Shown piece after piece: positions 28,901-35,788 of a stretch of DNA of 64,000 nt. Positions within the stretch are counted from its first letter, which is position 1. Each line of letters starts with the position of its first letter. A program made the position numbers and the translations under genes. This DNA is from Nitrospira sp. (GTDB lineage: Bacteria > Nitrospirota > Nitrospiria > Nitrospirales > Nitrospiraceae). A model generated the notes under the pieces. The model saw only the letters and a list, made by a program, of their open reading frames with translations, did not search any database and was not told where the DNA came from. The stretch spans positions 167,993-231,992 of the forward strand of contig JALDRG010000009.1 in NCBI GenBank assembly GCA_031315995.1, read 5' to 3'.

Positions 28901-29271
28901 TGGAGTACTACTTCTCGACGGTGGACCCAGAGGTCTATGGCAGCGGCAGTAAGGTCTATCACAATGTCACGGGTCGTATCGGGGTGATGACAGGGGGACA
29001 GAGCGATCTCCGGATGGGACTGCCCGTCCAGACCGTTATGAACAGTGCGCGTCCGTATCACGAACCCATGCGCCTCGCGACGATTATCGAAGCCCCGCGG
29101 GACCAAATTTCAGCCATCATCAATCGCCAACCGCTGCTGGAGAAGTTGTTCAACAATCGCTGGCTTCATCTGATCGCCTTTGAGCCGAGAGAACGACGAT
29201 ATTATCACTACAACGCTGCGGGAGAATGGATTGCCGTCACAACGGAGACCGTTGCCGCCGAGCAGGCCTGA
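25999..29271 (+). CDS. dabA: DabA: zinc-dependent CO2-hydrating subunit of DAB carbon pump (DUF2309)
   Basis: DabA is a cytoplasmic beta-carbonic-anhydrase-like protein that, bound to DabB, hydrates CO2 one way to concentrate bicarbonate. The 1090-residue product has the expected zinc and catalytic residues: C502 and D504 in CIDVRSE, H775 in CGHGS and C790 in DCGACGG. The 15-residue H-to-C spacing equals that of the Halothiobacillus protein. The N-terminal motif RTFISRNPLQGFE and C-terminal GIDLAGRSFLHSYD are also family-typical. The start at 25999 fits both the ribosome site and the sigma-54 promoter. Unlike the usual dabB-dabA pair, the two genes are split by five genes' worth of DNA. Confidence 0.95.
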   Translation: MAQANDRPTSYTDVQRMELRSYVNLAGEVVARLWPMRTFISRNPLQGFEQLTFDEAVRRGEQLFGGRGYLSCDAYREAFRCGRIQPWHVDEALRPLATDTHILFGDRRLFHLDVLRAVMVHGVEPSSSGRSASCGAQSLDENTESLTRLTQWLASIPDSDTWGENESLRVGESEELPYRTTMAAWCDRTFGTDLEDQINGQLIKWCAAFCDEGDATWPMPGREHTFFRAWKDAAQYDLGLSLLGIERASEKIRLLSDRPEEALLEALERLKIPPSAREEYLARHVAALPGWAGFIKWRAEQTAYPWQEAYRIDLVKYLAIRLFYERELVAVSCKKILNCSGDVEAIQNYARRFPHAIWFRRTLLNGQLPKKASTDAVRLQRWWRSSDAQAWEELAQHWYREHRLVSRRERAIHHARLLLRLAEALDVRPDLLPSTEPTDLKTLLNWIGAFPEQQHGPTWLSAYELAHQHTILRQLESRAPGDAGLQVQERSPVRPTAQFAFCIDVRSEVFRRHLEQRGGYETFGFAGFFGLPVAYRALGADCTTDLCPVLLKPKHTIREVPRTYQGEAALRHKSSTQLVKTGHKLLHDLKHNVITPYVMVEAIGWFFVLPLLGKTLCPRWYHRLATWVKQTFIPPVATTLTVDKIPTNEAEDMVAAEQRMQIARWLRARFEGSGTRLTADRLEGIRRQALESPYEPTTALGNLGHILGLSRATEEALIEELRHHCRITLQDTAARLARITQTGFTLNEQAYYVETSLRLMGLTETWSRLVILCGHGSTSQNNPYESALDCGACGGSHGLPNARAFAMIANRPPVRELLAKRGLAIPLDTHFLAALHDTTTDQVRLVDLEDVPSTHRKELAQLLEDVNDTGSMAAAERGIALHTTPTRHNPRQSKQDIELRSLDWAQVRPEWGLARNSLFIIGSRHLTQGIDLAGRSFLHSYDHRPDTDGKLLEIIMTAPLIVAQWINMEYYFSTVDPEVYGSGSKVYHNVTGRIGVMTGGQSDLRMGLPVQTVMNSARPYHEPMRLATIIEAPRDQISAIINRQPLLEKLFNNRWLHLIAFEPRERRYYHYNAAGEWIAVTTETVAAEQA

Positions 29272-29301
29272 TAGGCGGCGGCGTACATGAACGAGGTATA
29301 T

Positions 29302-30687
29302 ATGCCCGACACGGAGTCGAAGAAGCTTTTCCCCCATTGGGCCGTGCCCTTCTCCTCGTACAAGGACGTCATGGACTTTTTGCGCGAACTTGAGATCGCC
29401 TGCATTTCGCGCGGCCGGCCCTCGGATGGCACCGTGAGCTTCGAAGCCATTGCTCGATGTTTGCAAGACCTCGGACGTCCCGACCGAGCCTATCGGTCCG
29501 TGCACGTGACTGGCACCAACGGCAAAACCAGTGTCAGTCGTATGACTGCAGCCCTCATCCAAGCCAGCGGCCTGAAGGTCGGTCGCTTCACCAGTCCACA
29601 TCTCGGACATTTTCGAGAGCGTATCTCCGTCGACGGCGAACCGATCAGCGAACAAGAGTTGGTGGACGCCTGTAACCACCTCAAGTCGCTCATGGACTGG
29701 GGCGGCGTCGAGATGAGTCCATTCGAATTCCTAACCTCCGCCGCTTTCTTCGCGTTCCGTGCGGCCAAGGTGGACTATGCCGTCGTCGAAGTCGGAATCG
29801 GGGGGCGGCAAGACGCAACCAATATCATCGCCCCGGAAGTCTCTATCGTCACGAACGTAGACTATGATCATATGGACGTCTTGGGTGACACCCTTGAACA
29901 AATCGCAGCGGAGAAATCCGGAATCATCAAGCCGCTCACCCCTGTCGTGTGCGGTCCGATGGCAGATGCTCCTCGCGAATTGATCCTGTCCCGCGCGATG
30001 CAGTTGAGTGCCCCAGTCTTGTTGATCGGACGCGACTACGAGGCGAAGGAGTTCGCACGCACCGGCTATCAAGGAACCTGCACGCTTCGGGTCGGAGACA
30101 CCACCTGGGAAGGGATCACAGTGGACTCCCCTGCAGCGTTCATGGCAATCAACGCCGCGCATGCGCTCGCAGCCTACGATGTCCTCCGTCGCCGCGGACT
30201 GGTCGCCACATTACATGGATCGGCCCTCCGCCGTACCTTTGCGCAGGTTCGCATGCCGGCTTGTTGCGAAGTGTTCCCTGGGCGTCCGACGATCGTCATC
30301 GATGGAGCCCACAATGCCCCGGCTGCCGCCAGTCTCTCGTCGACCGTCCGAAGCGTGCGTGAAGGACGCCGAACGGTCTTACTCGTGTCGCTTCTGCGAG
30401 AGAAAGAGGTCGAAAAGATCATTCGACAACTGGCCGGCGCAGGTGCTGACCGAGCCATCTTCACCCGGCATCCAGACGATCGCGCGGTCGCCCCTCAGGA
30501 CCTTGCGGCGATCTGGCGCTCCTGTACGCCAACCACGGCGGAGATTGTCAACGACCCCGCTGAATCGTTTCAGAGGGCCATCCTGGAAGCGGGGCTACGT
30601 GGGCTCGTTGTGGTAACCGGCTCCTTGGAACTGGGAGGCTATTGTCGCCCCCTCGCCCAAGCCGCGGTCTCTCAAGTGGAGGCATGA
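29302..30687 (+). CDS. folC: Folylpolyglutamate synthase / dihydrofolate synthase
   Basis: A Mur-ligase-type enzyme that adds glutamate to (dihydro)folate using ATP. It shows the P-loop VTGTNGKTSVSRM, the SPHLGHFRERI motif, VEVGIGGRQDATN, and the C-terminal IVIDGAHNA. The product is about 461 residues from ATG 29302, which has GAGG just upstream; an in-frame ATG at 29287 is an alternative. It begins only about 30 bases after dabA and is probably co-transcribed from the dabA promoter. The usual partner accD is absent. Why folate polyglutamylation should follow DabA is not clear from the sequence. Confidence 0.9.
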   Translation: MPDTESKKLFPHWAVPFSSYKDVMDFLRELEIACISRGRPSDGTVSFEAIARCLQDLGRPDRAYRSVHVTGTNGKTSVSRMTAALIQASGLKVGRFTSPHLGHFRERISVDGEPISEQELVDACNHLKSLMDWGGVEMSPFEFLTSAAFFAFRAAKVDYAVVEVGIGGRQDATNIIAPEVSIVTNVDYDHMDVLGDTLEQIAAEKSGIIKPLTPVVCGPMADAPRELILSRAMQLSAPVLLIGRDYEAKEFARTGYQGTCTLRVGDTTWEGITVDSPAAFMAINAAHALAAYDVLRRRGLVATLHGSALRRTFAQVRMPACCEVFPGRPTIVIDGAHNAPAAASLSSTVRSVREGRRTVLLVSLLREKEVEKIIRQLAGAGADRAIFTRHPDDRAVAPQDLAAIWRSCTPTTAEIVNDPAESFQRAILEAGLRGLVVVTGSLELGGYCRPLAQAAVSQVEA

Positions 30688-30765
30688 ACGCGTCCGGGAT
30701 CGACAATCGTTCGAACAGAGAGGCATGCAATGAAACCCCGGATAGCGGCATCCAATCTGCTCGCG

Positions 30766-30787
30766 GATCGGGCAGGACTGCCCGATC
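30766..30787 (+). terminator. Strong hairpin after folC
   Basis: Ten-base perfect arms (GATCGGGCAG / CTGCCCGATC) with a 2-base loop are followed by TACTTTTC. It lies about 80 bases after the folC stop and well before the isocitrate dehydrogenase regulatory region. It would suit a terminator for the dabA-folC transcript, though the T tract is short and interrupted. Confidence 0.4.
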
Positions 30788-31090
30788 TACTTTTCATGCT
30801 GAATGATTCCCGCCAGGTGAAGGAACGGATCGCCGAATCTATGGGAATGGTTCGCCGGTCAGCGAGCAGACCTTCAGAGCGGCGTTCACTCACCTTCGGT
30901 CGCTCCTTAAGGGCGCGGGAAAACCTGACCCACTTCGAGTGACTCACTGCCGCCGCGTTCTCCTTGCGGCATCTTCTGGTCCAGACGCCCTGCTGTTTGT
31001 TAGTAGCGAGACAGCCAGCATTGCAGCCTTCCCTGCTCCCCAAGCCCGAACATGTTTCTGGCTGAATCAAGCAGTAACGGATCCGACGTC
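30788..31090. other. Intergenic stretch before the isocitrate dehydrogenase control region
   Basis: Short frames occur on both strands, none with a ribosome site or a recognisable motif. I see no RNA gene. The control sites of the next gene begin at 31091. Confidence 0.45.
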
Positions 31091-31137
31091 CGTGCATAGA
31101 TGCACGGATCGCGGGGCGGCTCGTGCGTCAATACACG
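31091..31137. promoter_or_regulatory. Paired activator sites upstream of isocitrate dehydrogenase
   Basis: CGTGCATAGATGCACG at 31091-31106 is a perfect dyad with 6-base arms. CGTGCGTCAATACACG at 31122-31137 lies within a longer inverted repeat (CTCGTG-N8-CACGAG). They are 31 bases apart start to start, with centres about 148 and 179 bases before the predicted transcript start. They match the dyads in front of dabA and dabB. Confidence 0.55.
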
Positions 31138-31251
31138 AGAGGTTTGCCCTGTTGAGAAACACGCGTGCTCGCGCAATCTCCTTCTTGTCGTATTCCGAGA
31201 ATTTGCTGGGGAATTTCGATTATCCGTTCGGAGCGTAGGCTCCTCGCCCTC

Positions 31252-31267
31252 TGGAATCTGATTTGCA
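31252..31267 (+). promoter_or_regulatory. Sigma-54 promoter of isocitrate dehydrogenase
   Basis: TGGAATCTGATTTGCA has TGG at -24, TTGCA at -12 and GG-N10-GC spacing. The predicted start near 31278 gives a 51-base leader with AAGGGAGG before the ATG at 31329. Confidence 0.6.
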
Positions 31268-31328
31268 AACATAACAGGTCATGGGAGCGGATGGTCCAAT
31301 CCCCCTTGCTGCTTAAGGGAGGTTTTTA

Positions 31329-32345
31329 ATGGGTACACAGCATGTCGTGACGATGTTACCGGGAGAGGGCACCGGTCCTGAAATTTGCGAAGCGGTGCGG
31401 TTGGTGATCGACGCAAGCGGCGTCGATATCAAATGGGAGTACGAAGAGATCGGACTGGACTGCTTGGATAAGCACGGCACGCTGCTGCCTGACAAGACGG
31501 TCCAAGCCATCGCCAGAAACAAGATCGCATTGAAAGGCCCTACGACTACGCCGGTCGGGACCGGCCACAAAAGCGCGAACGTGACACTCCGGAAGGTGTT
31601 CGATCTCTATGCGAACGTGCGGCCAGCCAAGCTGATTCCGGTGCTCAAGCGGCCCTGGGACAAGATCGACATCCTGAATTTCCGTGAGAACACCGAGGAT
31701 TGCTACGCGGCCATCGAACATATGGTGTCCGACGAGGTGGCGCAATGTTTGAAAGTCATCACCTGGCCGGGCTCCTATCGCATCGCTGAGTTTGCCTTCA
31801 AGTGGGCCAAGGCCAATGGGCGCAAGAAGATCTACTGCGTCCACAAGGCCAACATCATGAAGATGACCGACGGACTCTTCCTCGATGCCTTCAGAGAGGT
31901 CGCCAAAAAGTATCCCGACATCGAATCCGGCGACATCATTGTGGACAATTGCTGTATGCAACTCGTCAGAAATCCGGCGCAGTTCGATTGTTTGGTACTC
32001 CCGAATCTGTATGGCGACATCCTGACCGATCTCTGTGCCGGACTGGTCGGCGGCCTCGGCTTCGCGCCAGGCGCCAACGTGGGCGACACCTGCGCGATCT
32101 TCGAAGCCGTCCACGGCTCTGCGCCGAAGTATGCCGGGCTGAAGAAGGTCAATCCCTCTGCCGTGCTGGTCTCCGGAATCATGATGCTCCGCTGGATGAA
32201 GGAAGAAGCCGCAGCGGATCGGATCACAAAGGCGATGTTTGCCGTCCTCGACGAACGGAAGCACGTGACCTACGATGTCGGCGGGACGGCAACGACCGAC
32301 GAGTATGCGCAAGCCATCGTGGACAAGATGCACGAGAAGGCGTGA
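31329..32345 (+). CDS. NAD-type isocitrate dehydrogenase (isocitrate/isopropylmalate dehydrogenase family)
   Basis: Interconverts isocitrate and 2-oxoglutarate plus CO2; in the reductive TCA cycle it runs as a carboxylase. The 338-residue protein is of the short NAD-IDH type, with the substrate-loop SANVTLRKVFDLYANVRP, catalytic region NFRENTEDCYAAIEH, metal-binding DNCCMQL and NLYGDILTDL, cofactor loop HGSAPKYAG and C-terminal GGTATTDEYA. The Ser and Asn of SANVTLRK point to isocitrate over isopropylmalate. The sequence ENTEDCY is slightly unusual. A sigma-54 promoter with paired upstream sites shared with dabA and dabB suggests joint control with carbon uptake. Confidence 0.88.
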   Translation: MGTQHVVTMLPGEGTGPEICEAVRLVIDASGVDIKWEYEEIGLDCLDKHGTLLPDKTVQAIARNKIALKGPTTTPVGTGHKSANVTLRKVFDLYANVRPAKLIPVLKRPWDKIDILNFRENTEDCYAAIEHMVSDEVAQCLKVITWPGSYRIAEFAFKWAKANGRKKIYCVHKANIMKMTDGLFLDAFREVAKKYPDIESGDIIVDNCCMQLVRNPAQFDCLVLPNLYGDILTDLCAGLVGGLGFAPGANVGDTCAIFEAVHGSAPKYAGLKKVNPSAVLVSGIMMLRWMKEEAAADRITKAMFAVLDERKHVTYDVGGTATTDEYAQAIVDKMHEKA

Positions 32346-32382
32346 GTTCGAGACCACCGGCTGAATGAACAAGGAGAATCCC

Positions 32383-32733
32383 ATGCCAACATGCACTGAC
32401 ATTGCGAAAGCGACGAAGAAGAAGCGCGAGATTAAATTAGTCGGGATCGATATGTACATCATTACCGAAGAGGGTATCCCAAAGTTCGACGAGATCGGAG
32501 CATTCAAATGTGAGTTCATTTCCAACCGGGGCACGAAAGTCTGGCCCGGATTTGTCAGTCCCGATCTGCTGCAAGTCAATTGGTACCGGTGCCGGTTCAT
32601 GGCAACCCAAACCGTGCAGGACGCGGACGTCAATACGTTTCTGGACGCTCTAACCAAGAAGGGTTGGTGGTGGTCTGCGGCACAGAAGTTGTGGAACTAC
32701 GACGGCGAGCCAGGATTCAGCAAGGCCTACTAA
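32383..32733 (+). CDS. Conserved-looking small protein, downstream partner of isocitrate dehydrogenase
   Basis: A 116-residue soluble protein starting at ATG 32383 after AAGGAG, 37 bases behind isocitrate dehydrogenase and very likely in its operon. It has no signal peptide or membrane segment. The sequence is rich in Trp and Lys near its end (KKGWWWSAAQKLWNYDGEPGFS) and has VGIDMYIITEEGIPKFDEIG in the middle. I do not recognise the family. The tight linkage suggests a function tied to isocitrate dehydrogenase or its regulation. Confidence 0.75.
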   Translation: MPTCTDIAKATKKKREIKLVGIDMYIITEEGIPKFDEIGAFKCEFISNRGTKVWPGFVSPDLLQVNWYRCRFMATQTVQDADVNTFLDALTKKGWWWSAAQKLWNYDGEPGFSKAY

Positions 32734-32781
32734 GGGCGATCGTACGCACCGATAGGCGTGTGTATTGGAACGGGTGAGAGT

Positions 32782-32814
32782 GATGCGTGCCTCGGCTGTA
32801 GCCAGGCACGCATC
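32782..32814. repeat. Long hairpin between small protein and DUF2294-like gene
   Basis: Eleven-base perfect arms GATGCGTGCCT / AGGCACGCATC enclose a further GGCT/AGCC pair. No T tract follows on either side. It lies about 50 bases after the 32733 stop, and may end the isocitrate dehydrogenase transcript or act as a structured leader for the next gene. Confidence 0.4.
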
Positions 32815-32920
32815 GACTCCAGCCTGACGACCTACAGCATTAACTGGTCGCAGATTCCCTTGAAAATCCACGCTCAGGTCGCAAGACCGTCTAAGCCGGC
32901 CACCTTCCGGGAGGAACCCA

Positions 32921-33292
32921 ATGTCCAACACTCGAAACAAGGCTGACGTTGAATATGCCGTCATGTTAGCTGTGCTGAACTTTCAAAATGAGTTCATGCA
33001 ATCCCACTATTCGCACGCTCAGGTTCAGCTTCTTGAGCATGTGATCGAGGTGGAGCTGACCAGAACCTCGCCGATTCCGGCGGAAGCGCGGCTCGCTCAA
33101 GCTCCTGAAGGTTGCGGCCAACTTCGGCAGATGCACCAGGCATTGTTCAATACCGGACACGATATGTTGAAGAAACGAATCGAAGAAATACTCGGGGGAC
33201 AGATCTACAACATAGTTACCGATCTGGAACCGCTTTCTGGAAGGAGCACGATTGTCATCCAGATCGATCAAGCGATTGACAGCTCGGTTTGA
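32921..33292 (+). CDS. DUF2294-like small protein
   Basis: A 123-residue cytosolic protein with GGGAGG before its ATG. The pattern of an N-terminal helix (NFQNEFMQSHYSHAQVQLL), a central helix with LRQMHQALFNTGHDMLKKRIEEILG and a final strand pair (IVTDLEPLSGRSTIVIQID) resembles DUF2294 proteins, where a helix ending in ITG/LGG-x-x-V is followed by such strands. The resemblance is by pattern only. It is preceded by a strong hairpin and followed by an IS remnant. Confidence 0.55.
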   Translation: MSNTRNKADVEYAVMLAVLNFQNEFMQSHYSHAQVQLLEHVIEVELTRTSPIPAEARLAQAPEGCGQLRQMHQALFNTGHDMLKKRIEEILGGQIYNIVTDLEPLSGRSTIVIQIDQAIDSSV

Positions 33293-33370
33293 TTGTTCAG
33301 GATGCCTGCACTCTATCGATTTCGATTCTCCATAGCCTGCTCAAATCTCATGTTCAGACCAATCTTTAAT

Positions 33371-33780
33371 TGACGTCCTCCCGAAAAACAGACCCAGCTA
33401 AAACTGGGGAAATAGGCTAGTGACGTTGGTTCTCTTTCGAGACAGTTCGTAATCAAAATAGGCGGCTTCTTCGACGATCTGTTGTCCCTGACGTTGGTCG
33501 AGAAACTCATTCGGAGTCAGGTGCCAGAGCGAGCTGTGGGAGCGGTGGTGATTGTCATCCATCCACCACGCTTCAATGAGGGCCTGTGTCTCGGCCAACG
33601 ACGCGAACTGATGCACGCTCAAACATTCATCTCGCAAGGCCCGTTAAACGATTCAATAAAGATATTTTCCGCGGGTATGCCCGGTCGTATGAGGTCGAGT
33701 TGCACGCTCCACCCAATAGGCCCAATCCCAAACTCACGGGCATAGTCGTTGTGTTGTGTTTCGAAACAGGCTCGGCGCTA
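33371..33780 (-). mobile_element. IS3-family insertion sequence remnant (orfB 3' end)
   Basis: On the minus strand the end of an IS3-type orfB is readable: VQLDLIRPG, ENIFIESFNGP, then after a one-base deletion near 33637 LRDECLSVHQFASL, WWMDDNHHRSHSSL and HLTPNEF. The Glu of the DDE triad (FIESFNG) lies in the part before the frameshift. The other end of orfB and all of orfA are missing. TGACGTCCTCCCGAAAAACA at 33371-33390 looks like the terminal inverted repeat at the transposase 3' side. The element is dead. Confidence 0.75.
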
Positions 33781-34115
33781 ACACATCGGCATCATGGTGA
33801 GCGCTTACGAACTGGCACGGCTCCATTTCTAGCACGCGACCCAGCATTCGCACAGCGTCGGGCAGGGTCGGGAGGAGCGTGATGAGCAGAACTTCCCAAC
33901 AATGCGTCCGAGCCTTTTCTTGGCCGCCTGATTGGTAAAACAAGGTGCCATTCGCCACCAGGTACCGATGAGGAAGGCTATTACGATGGGACCGCCCGGC
34001 TGGGCTGTCGAGGGGGAATCAAGCGGTGGGAAAGAGAAGCCGGCTTTCGAGTTCACACCCCGTCGTCTCTCACGGCTGACGAGAGAGACGGGAGCATATG
34101 GCTGGGGGCTAGGGT
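33781..34115. other. Intergenic stretch before tRNA-Leu
   Basis: No frame here has a ribosome site or known motif. The sequence beyond the IS remnant shows no second inverted repeat that I can identify. Confidence 0.45.
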
Positions 34116-34202
34116 TGGTGCGGGAGGCGGGACTTGAACCCGCACACCTTTTACAGTACAGGATTTTAAGTCCTGGGCGTCTGCCGATTCCGCCACTCCC
34201 GC
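34116..34202 (-). tRNA. tRNA-Leu (TAA)
   Basis: The minus strand folds as a class II tRNA: acceptor GCGGGAG/CTCCCGC, anticodon arm GGACTTAAAATCC with TAA, a long variable arm (TGTACTGTAAAAGGTGTG) and T arm GGGTTCAAGTCCC. CCA is encoded at 34116-34118. Confidence 0.97.
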
Positions 34203-34282
34203 AGGAGAAAACCGCCGGGGCGAAATCTAACATCGGGGTTCCGGGGGGTCAAGCCGCTCGGCAGACCATCTGCTCACATGCA

Positions 34283-34312
34283 AACGGCCTGTCCCTCTCG
34301 AGACAGGCCGTT
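34283..34312 (-). terminator. Inverted repeat after the YtxH gene
   Basis: Eleven-base perfect arms AACGGCCTGTC / GACAGGCCGTT enclose an 8-base loop. It lies 48 bases after the YtxH stop on the minus strand. The T-rich run (CTTTTTCTTT) is on the plus-strand side, so termination may act in both directions. Confidence 0.5.
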
Positions 34313-34359
34313 GCTGTAACCTTTTTCTTTCGGGACCAGGAGCCGGCGAGCACCCAGGC

Positions 34360-34611
34360 TCAGGCAGCTACTTTGTGATCGTCCTTCTTCACCAATGCTT
34401 TGCTGCGTTCCACCATGGTCGAAACGCCGCTCTTTACCGACCGACTGAAGCGGGTCGCCTGGACTTGTGCCCGTTTGGCGTACCGCGCGACATCCCGCCT
34501 CGTCTCCGCTCCGGTCTTCGGAGCCAGGAGCAATCCCAGCGCCGCTCCGACAACTGCGCCCCCTCCGATGATGGCTGCAATCTTCGCTGCTTCACGCCCC
34601 TTGGTAGACAT
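34360..34611 (-). CDS. YtxH-domain small protein
   Basis: An 83-residue protein with a glycine-rich hydrophobic N-terminal helix (AAIIGGGAVVGAALGLLLAPKTGAE, in two parts) and a basic C-terminal helix, the typical YtxH (gas-vesicle-protein-like) layout. The APKTGxETR motif is diagnostic. The hydrophobic helix suggests membrane association; the role is unknown, though homologues are often stress-induced. AAGGGAGG precedes the ATG. Confidence 0.85.
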   Translation of the reverse strand: MSTKGREAAKIAAIIGGGAVVGAALGLLLAPKTGAETRRDVARYAKRAQVQATRFSRSVKSGVSTMVERSKALVKKDDHKVAA

Positions 34612-34937
34612 CGTGACATCCTCCCTTTAGTACAACAAGGTTTACGGTCCACTGACTTTCGGCGAGAGCTACCGATGAGTACAGCATCAACCGTGCCACA
34701 GCCGAGCCATGCGGATTCGTGGGCTATGGCTGCAATTCGAGACACCGGGTTCGCGGCTCCTCATAAAGGGTGCTGTTTTGTGAACAATGGAAGGAGACAA
34801 CCGTTTCAGAAAAGCGACAGGTGTGCGTAGAGTAAACAGCTGGCCGGTCCTCCGGCCTTATCCGGCGCGGCTTCGCGGCTCGCCTTGCATTGCGGATCCG
34901 GCTCACCTAAGATCGCGAAATGATATGGAGTCCTACT

Positions 34938-35771
34938 ATGTTGTCATGGTCCCGCGCGATCCCGTACCCGGATATCGACCCGGTCTTTCTGCGATTAGGC
35001 CCCTTGCAGTTCCGGTGGTACGGCTTGATGTATCTCATCGGGCTTACCTTGGCCTACTTCATTATCGGAGCCCGGGCGAGGGCCCAGAAGCTCCCGCTGA
35101 ACAAGGACCAGGTCTACGACATGATCGTGTACGCGGCGGTCGGCGTCTTTGCCGGCGGCCGGTTGGGGTACGTCCTGTTCTATAACCTGTCCTACTACCT
35201 GGAGAATCCGCTCAAGGTGTTCGCGGTCTGGGAAGGCGGCATGTCGTTCCACGGCGGGCTGATCGGCACGATTGTGGCGTTGGTGCTATTCGCCAGACGG
35301 CAAGGCATCACGGTCCTCACTATTGCCGACCTCGCGGCCGGTGTGACCCCGGTGGGTCTTGGACTGGGGCGAATCGGCAATTTTATCAACGGCGAACTCT
35401 ATGGCCGCCCCACCGATGTAGACTGGTGCATGGTGTTTCCGGCCGGCGGCATGGTCTGTCGCCATCCGTCACAGCTCTATGAGGCGTTGCTGGAAGGGCT
35501 CCTACTCTTTACCGTGCTCTGGCTGATCACCCGCCGGCAGCCACCCTCGGGCACCGTGTTCGGCGCCTTCCTGGTGGGGTATGGGCTGTGCCGCATTGTC
35601 GTGGAGTTCTTTCGCGAGCCGGATGCGCAGATCGGGTTTATCGTGGGCACGATTTCGATGGGACAGATGCTCAGCATTCCCATGATCGTCGCGGGAGCCG
35701 TGATCCTCGCGATGGTCTCCCAGCGTAAGCGCCCGCTCCAGACCGGCTCCGGGTCGGCGGCTCCGCTCTGA
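34938..35771 (+). CDS. lgt: Prolipoprotein diacylglyceryl transferase
   Basis: Lgt transfers diacylglycerol from phosphatidylglycerol to the lipobox cysteine of secreted prolipoproteins at the inner membrane. The protein has seven hydrophobic segments and the Lgt motifs RWYGLMYLIG, GGRLGYVLFYN, WEGGMSFHGG, GRIGNFINGELYGRPT and HPSQLYEALLEG. I use the ATG at 34938, which fits the family N-terminus; the frame also opens at 34920. An inverted repeat (TCCGGGTC / GACCCGGA, 35748-35777) overlaps the stop and may end transcription between this gene and the convergent lipoprotein gene. The many lipoproteins in the window are its substrates. Confidence 0.95.
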   Translation: MLSWSRAIPYPDIDPVFLRLGPLQFRWYGLMYLIGLTLAYFIIGARARAQKLPLNKDQVYDMIVYAAVGVFAGGRLGYVLFYNLSYYLENPLKVFAVWEGGMSFHGGLIGTIVALVLFARRQGITVLTIADLAAGVTPVGLGLGRIGNFINGELYGRPTDVDWCMVFPAGGMVCRHPSQLYEALLEGLLLFTVLWLITRRQPPSGTVFGAFLVGYGLCRIVVEFFREPDAQIGFIVGTISMGQMLSIPMIVAGAVILAMVSQRKRPLQTGSGSAAPL

Positions 35772-35788
35772 CCCGGACGCGGTGATCG

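Noticed and set aside
30672..31272. Several frames of 70-141 codons between folC and isocitrate dehydrogenase
   Set aside because: None has a ribosome site or family motif, and the stretch holds the terminator-like hairpin and the isocitrate dehydrogenase control region.
31329..32345. Reading this gene as 3-isopropylmalate dehydrogenase (leuB)
   Set aside because: The SANVTLRK substrate loop is of the isocitrate type and no leucine genes are nearby.
32746..32815. CGTG and CACG elements between the small protein and the DUF2294-like gene
   Set aside because: They are the arms of the hairpin with a 17-base spacer, not the 8-base spacing of the dyads.
33932..34378. Plus-strand frame reading VREAGLEPAHLLQYRILSPGRL
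   Set aside because: It is the antisense translation of tRNA-Leu.
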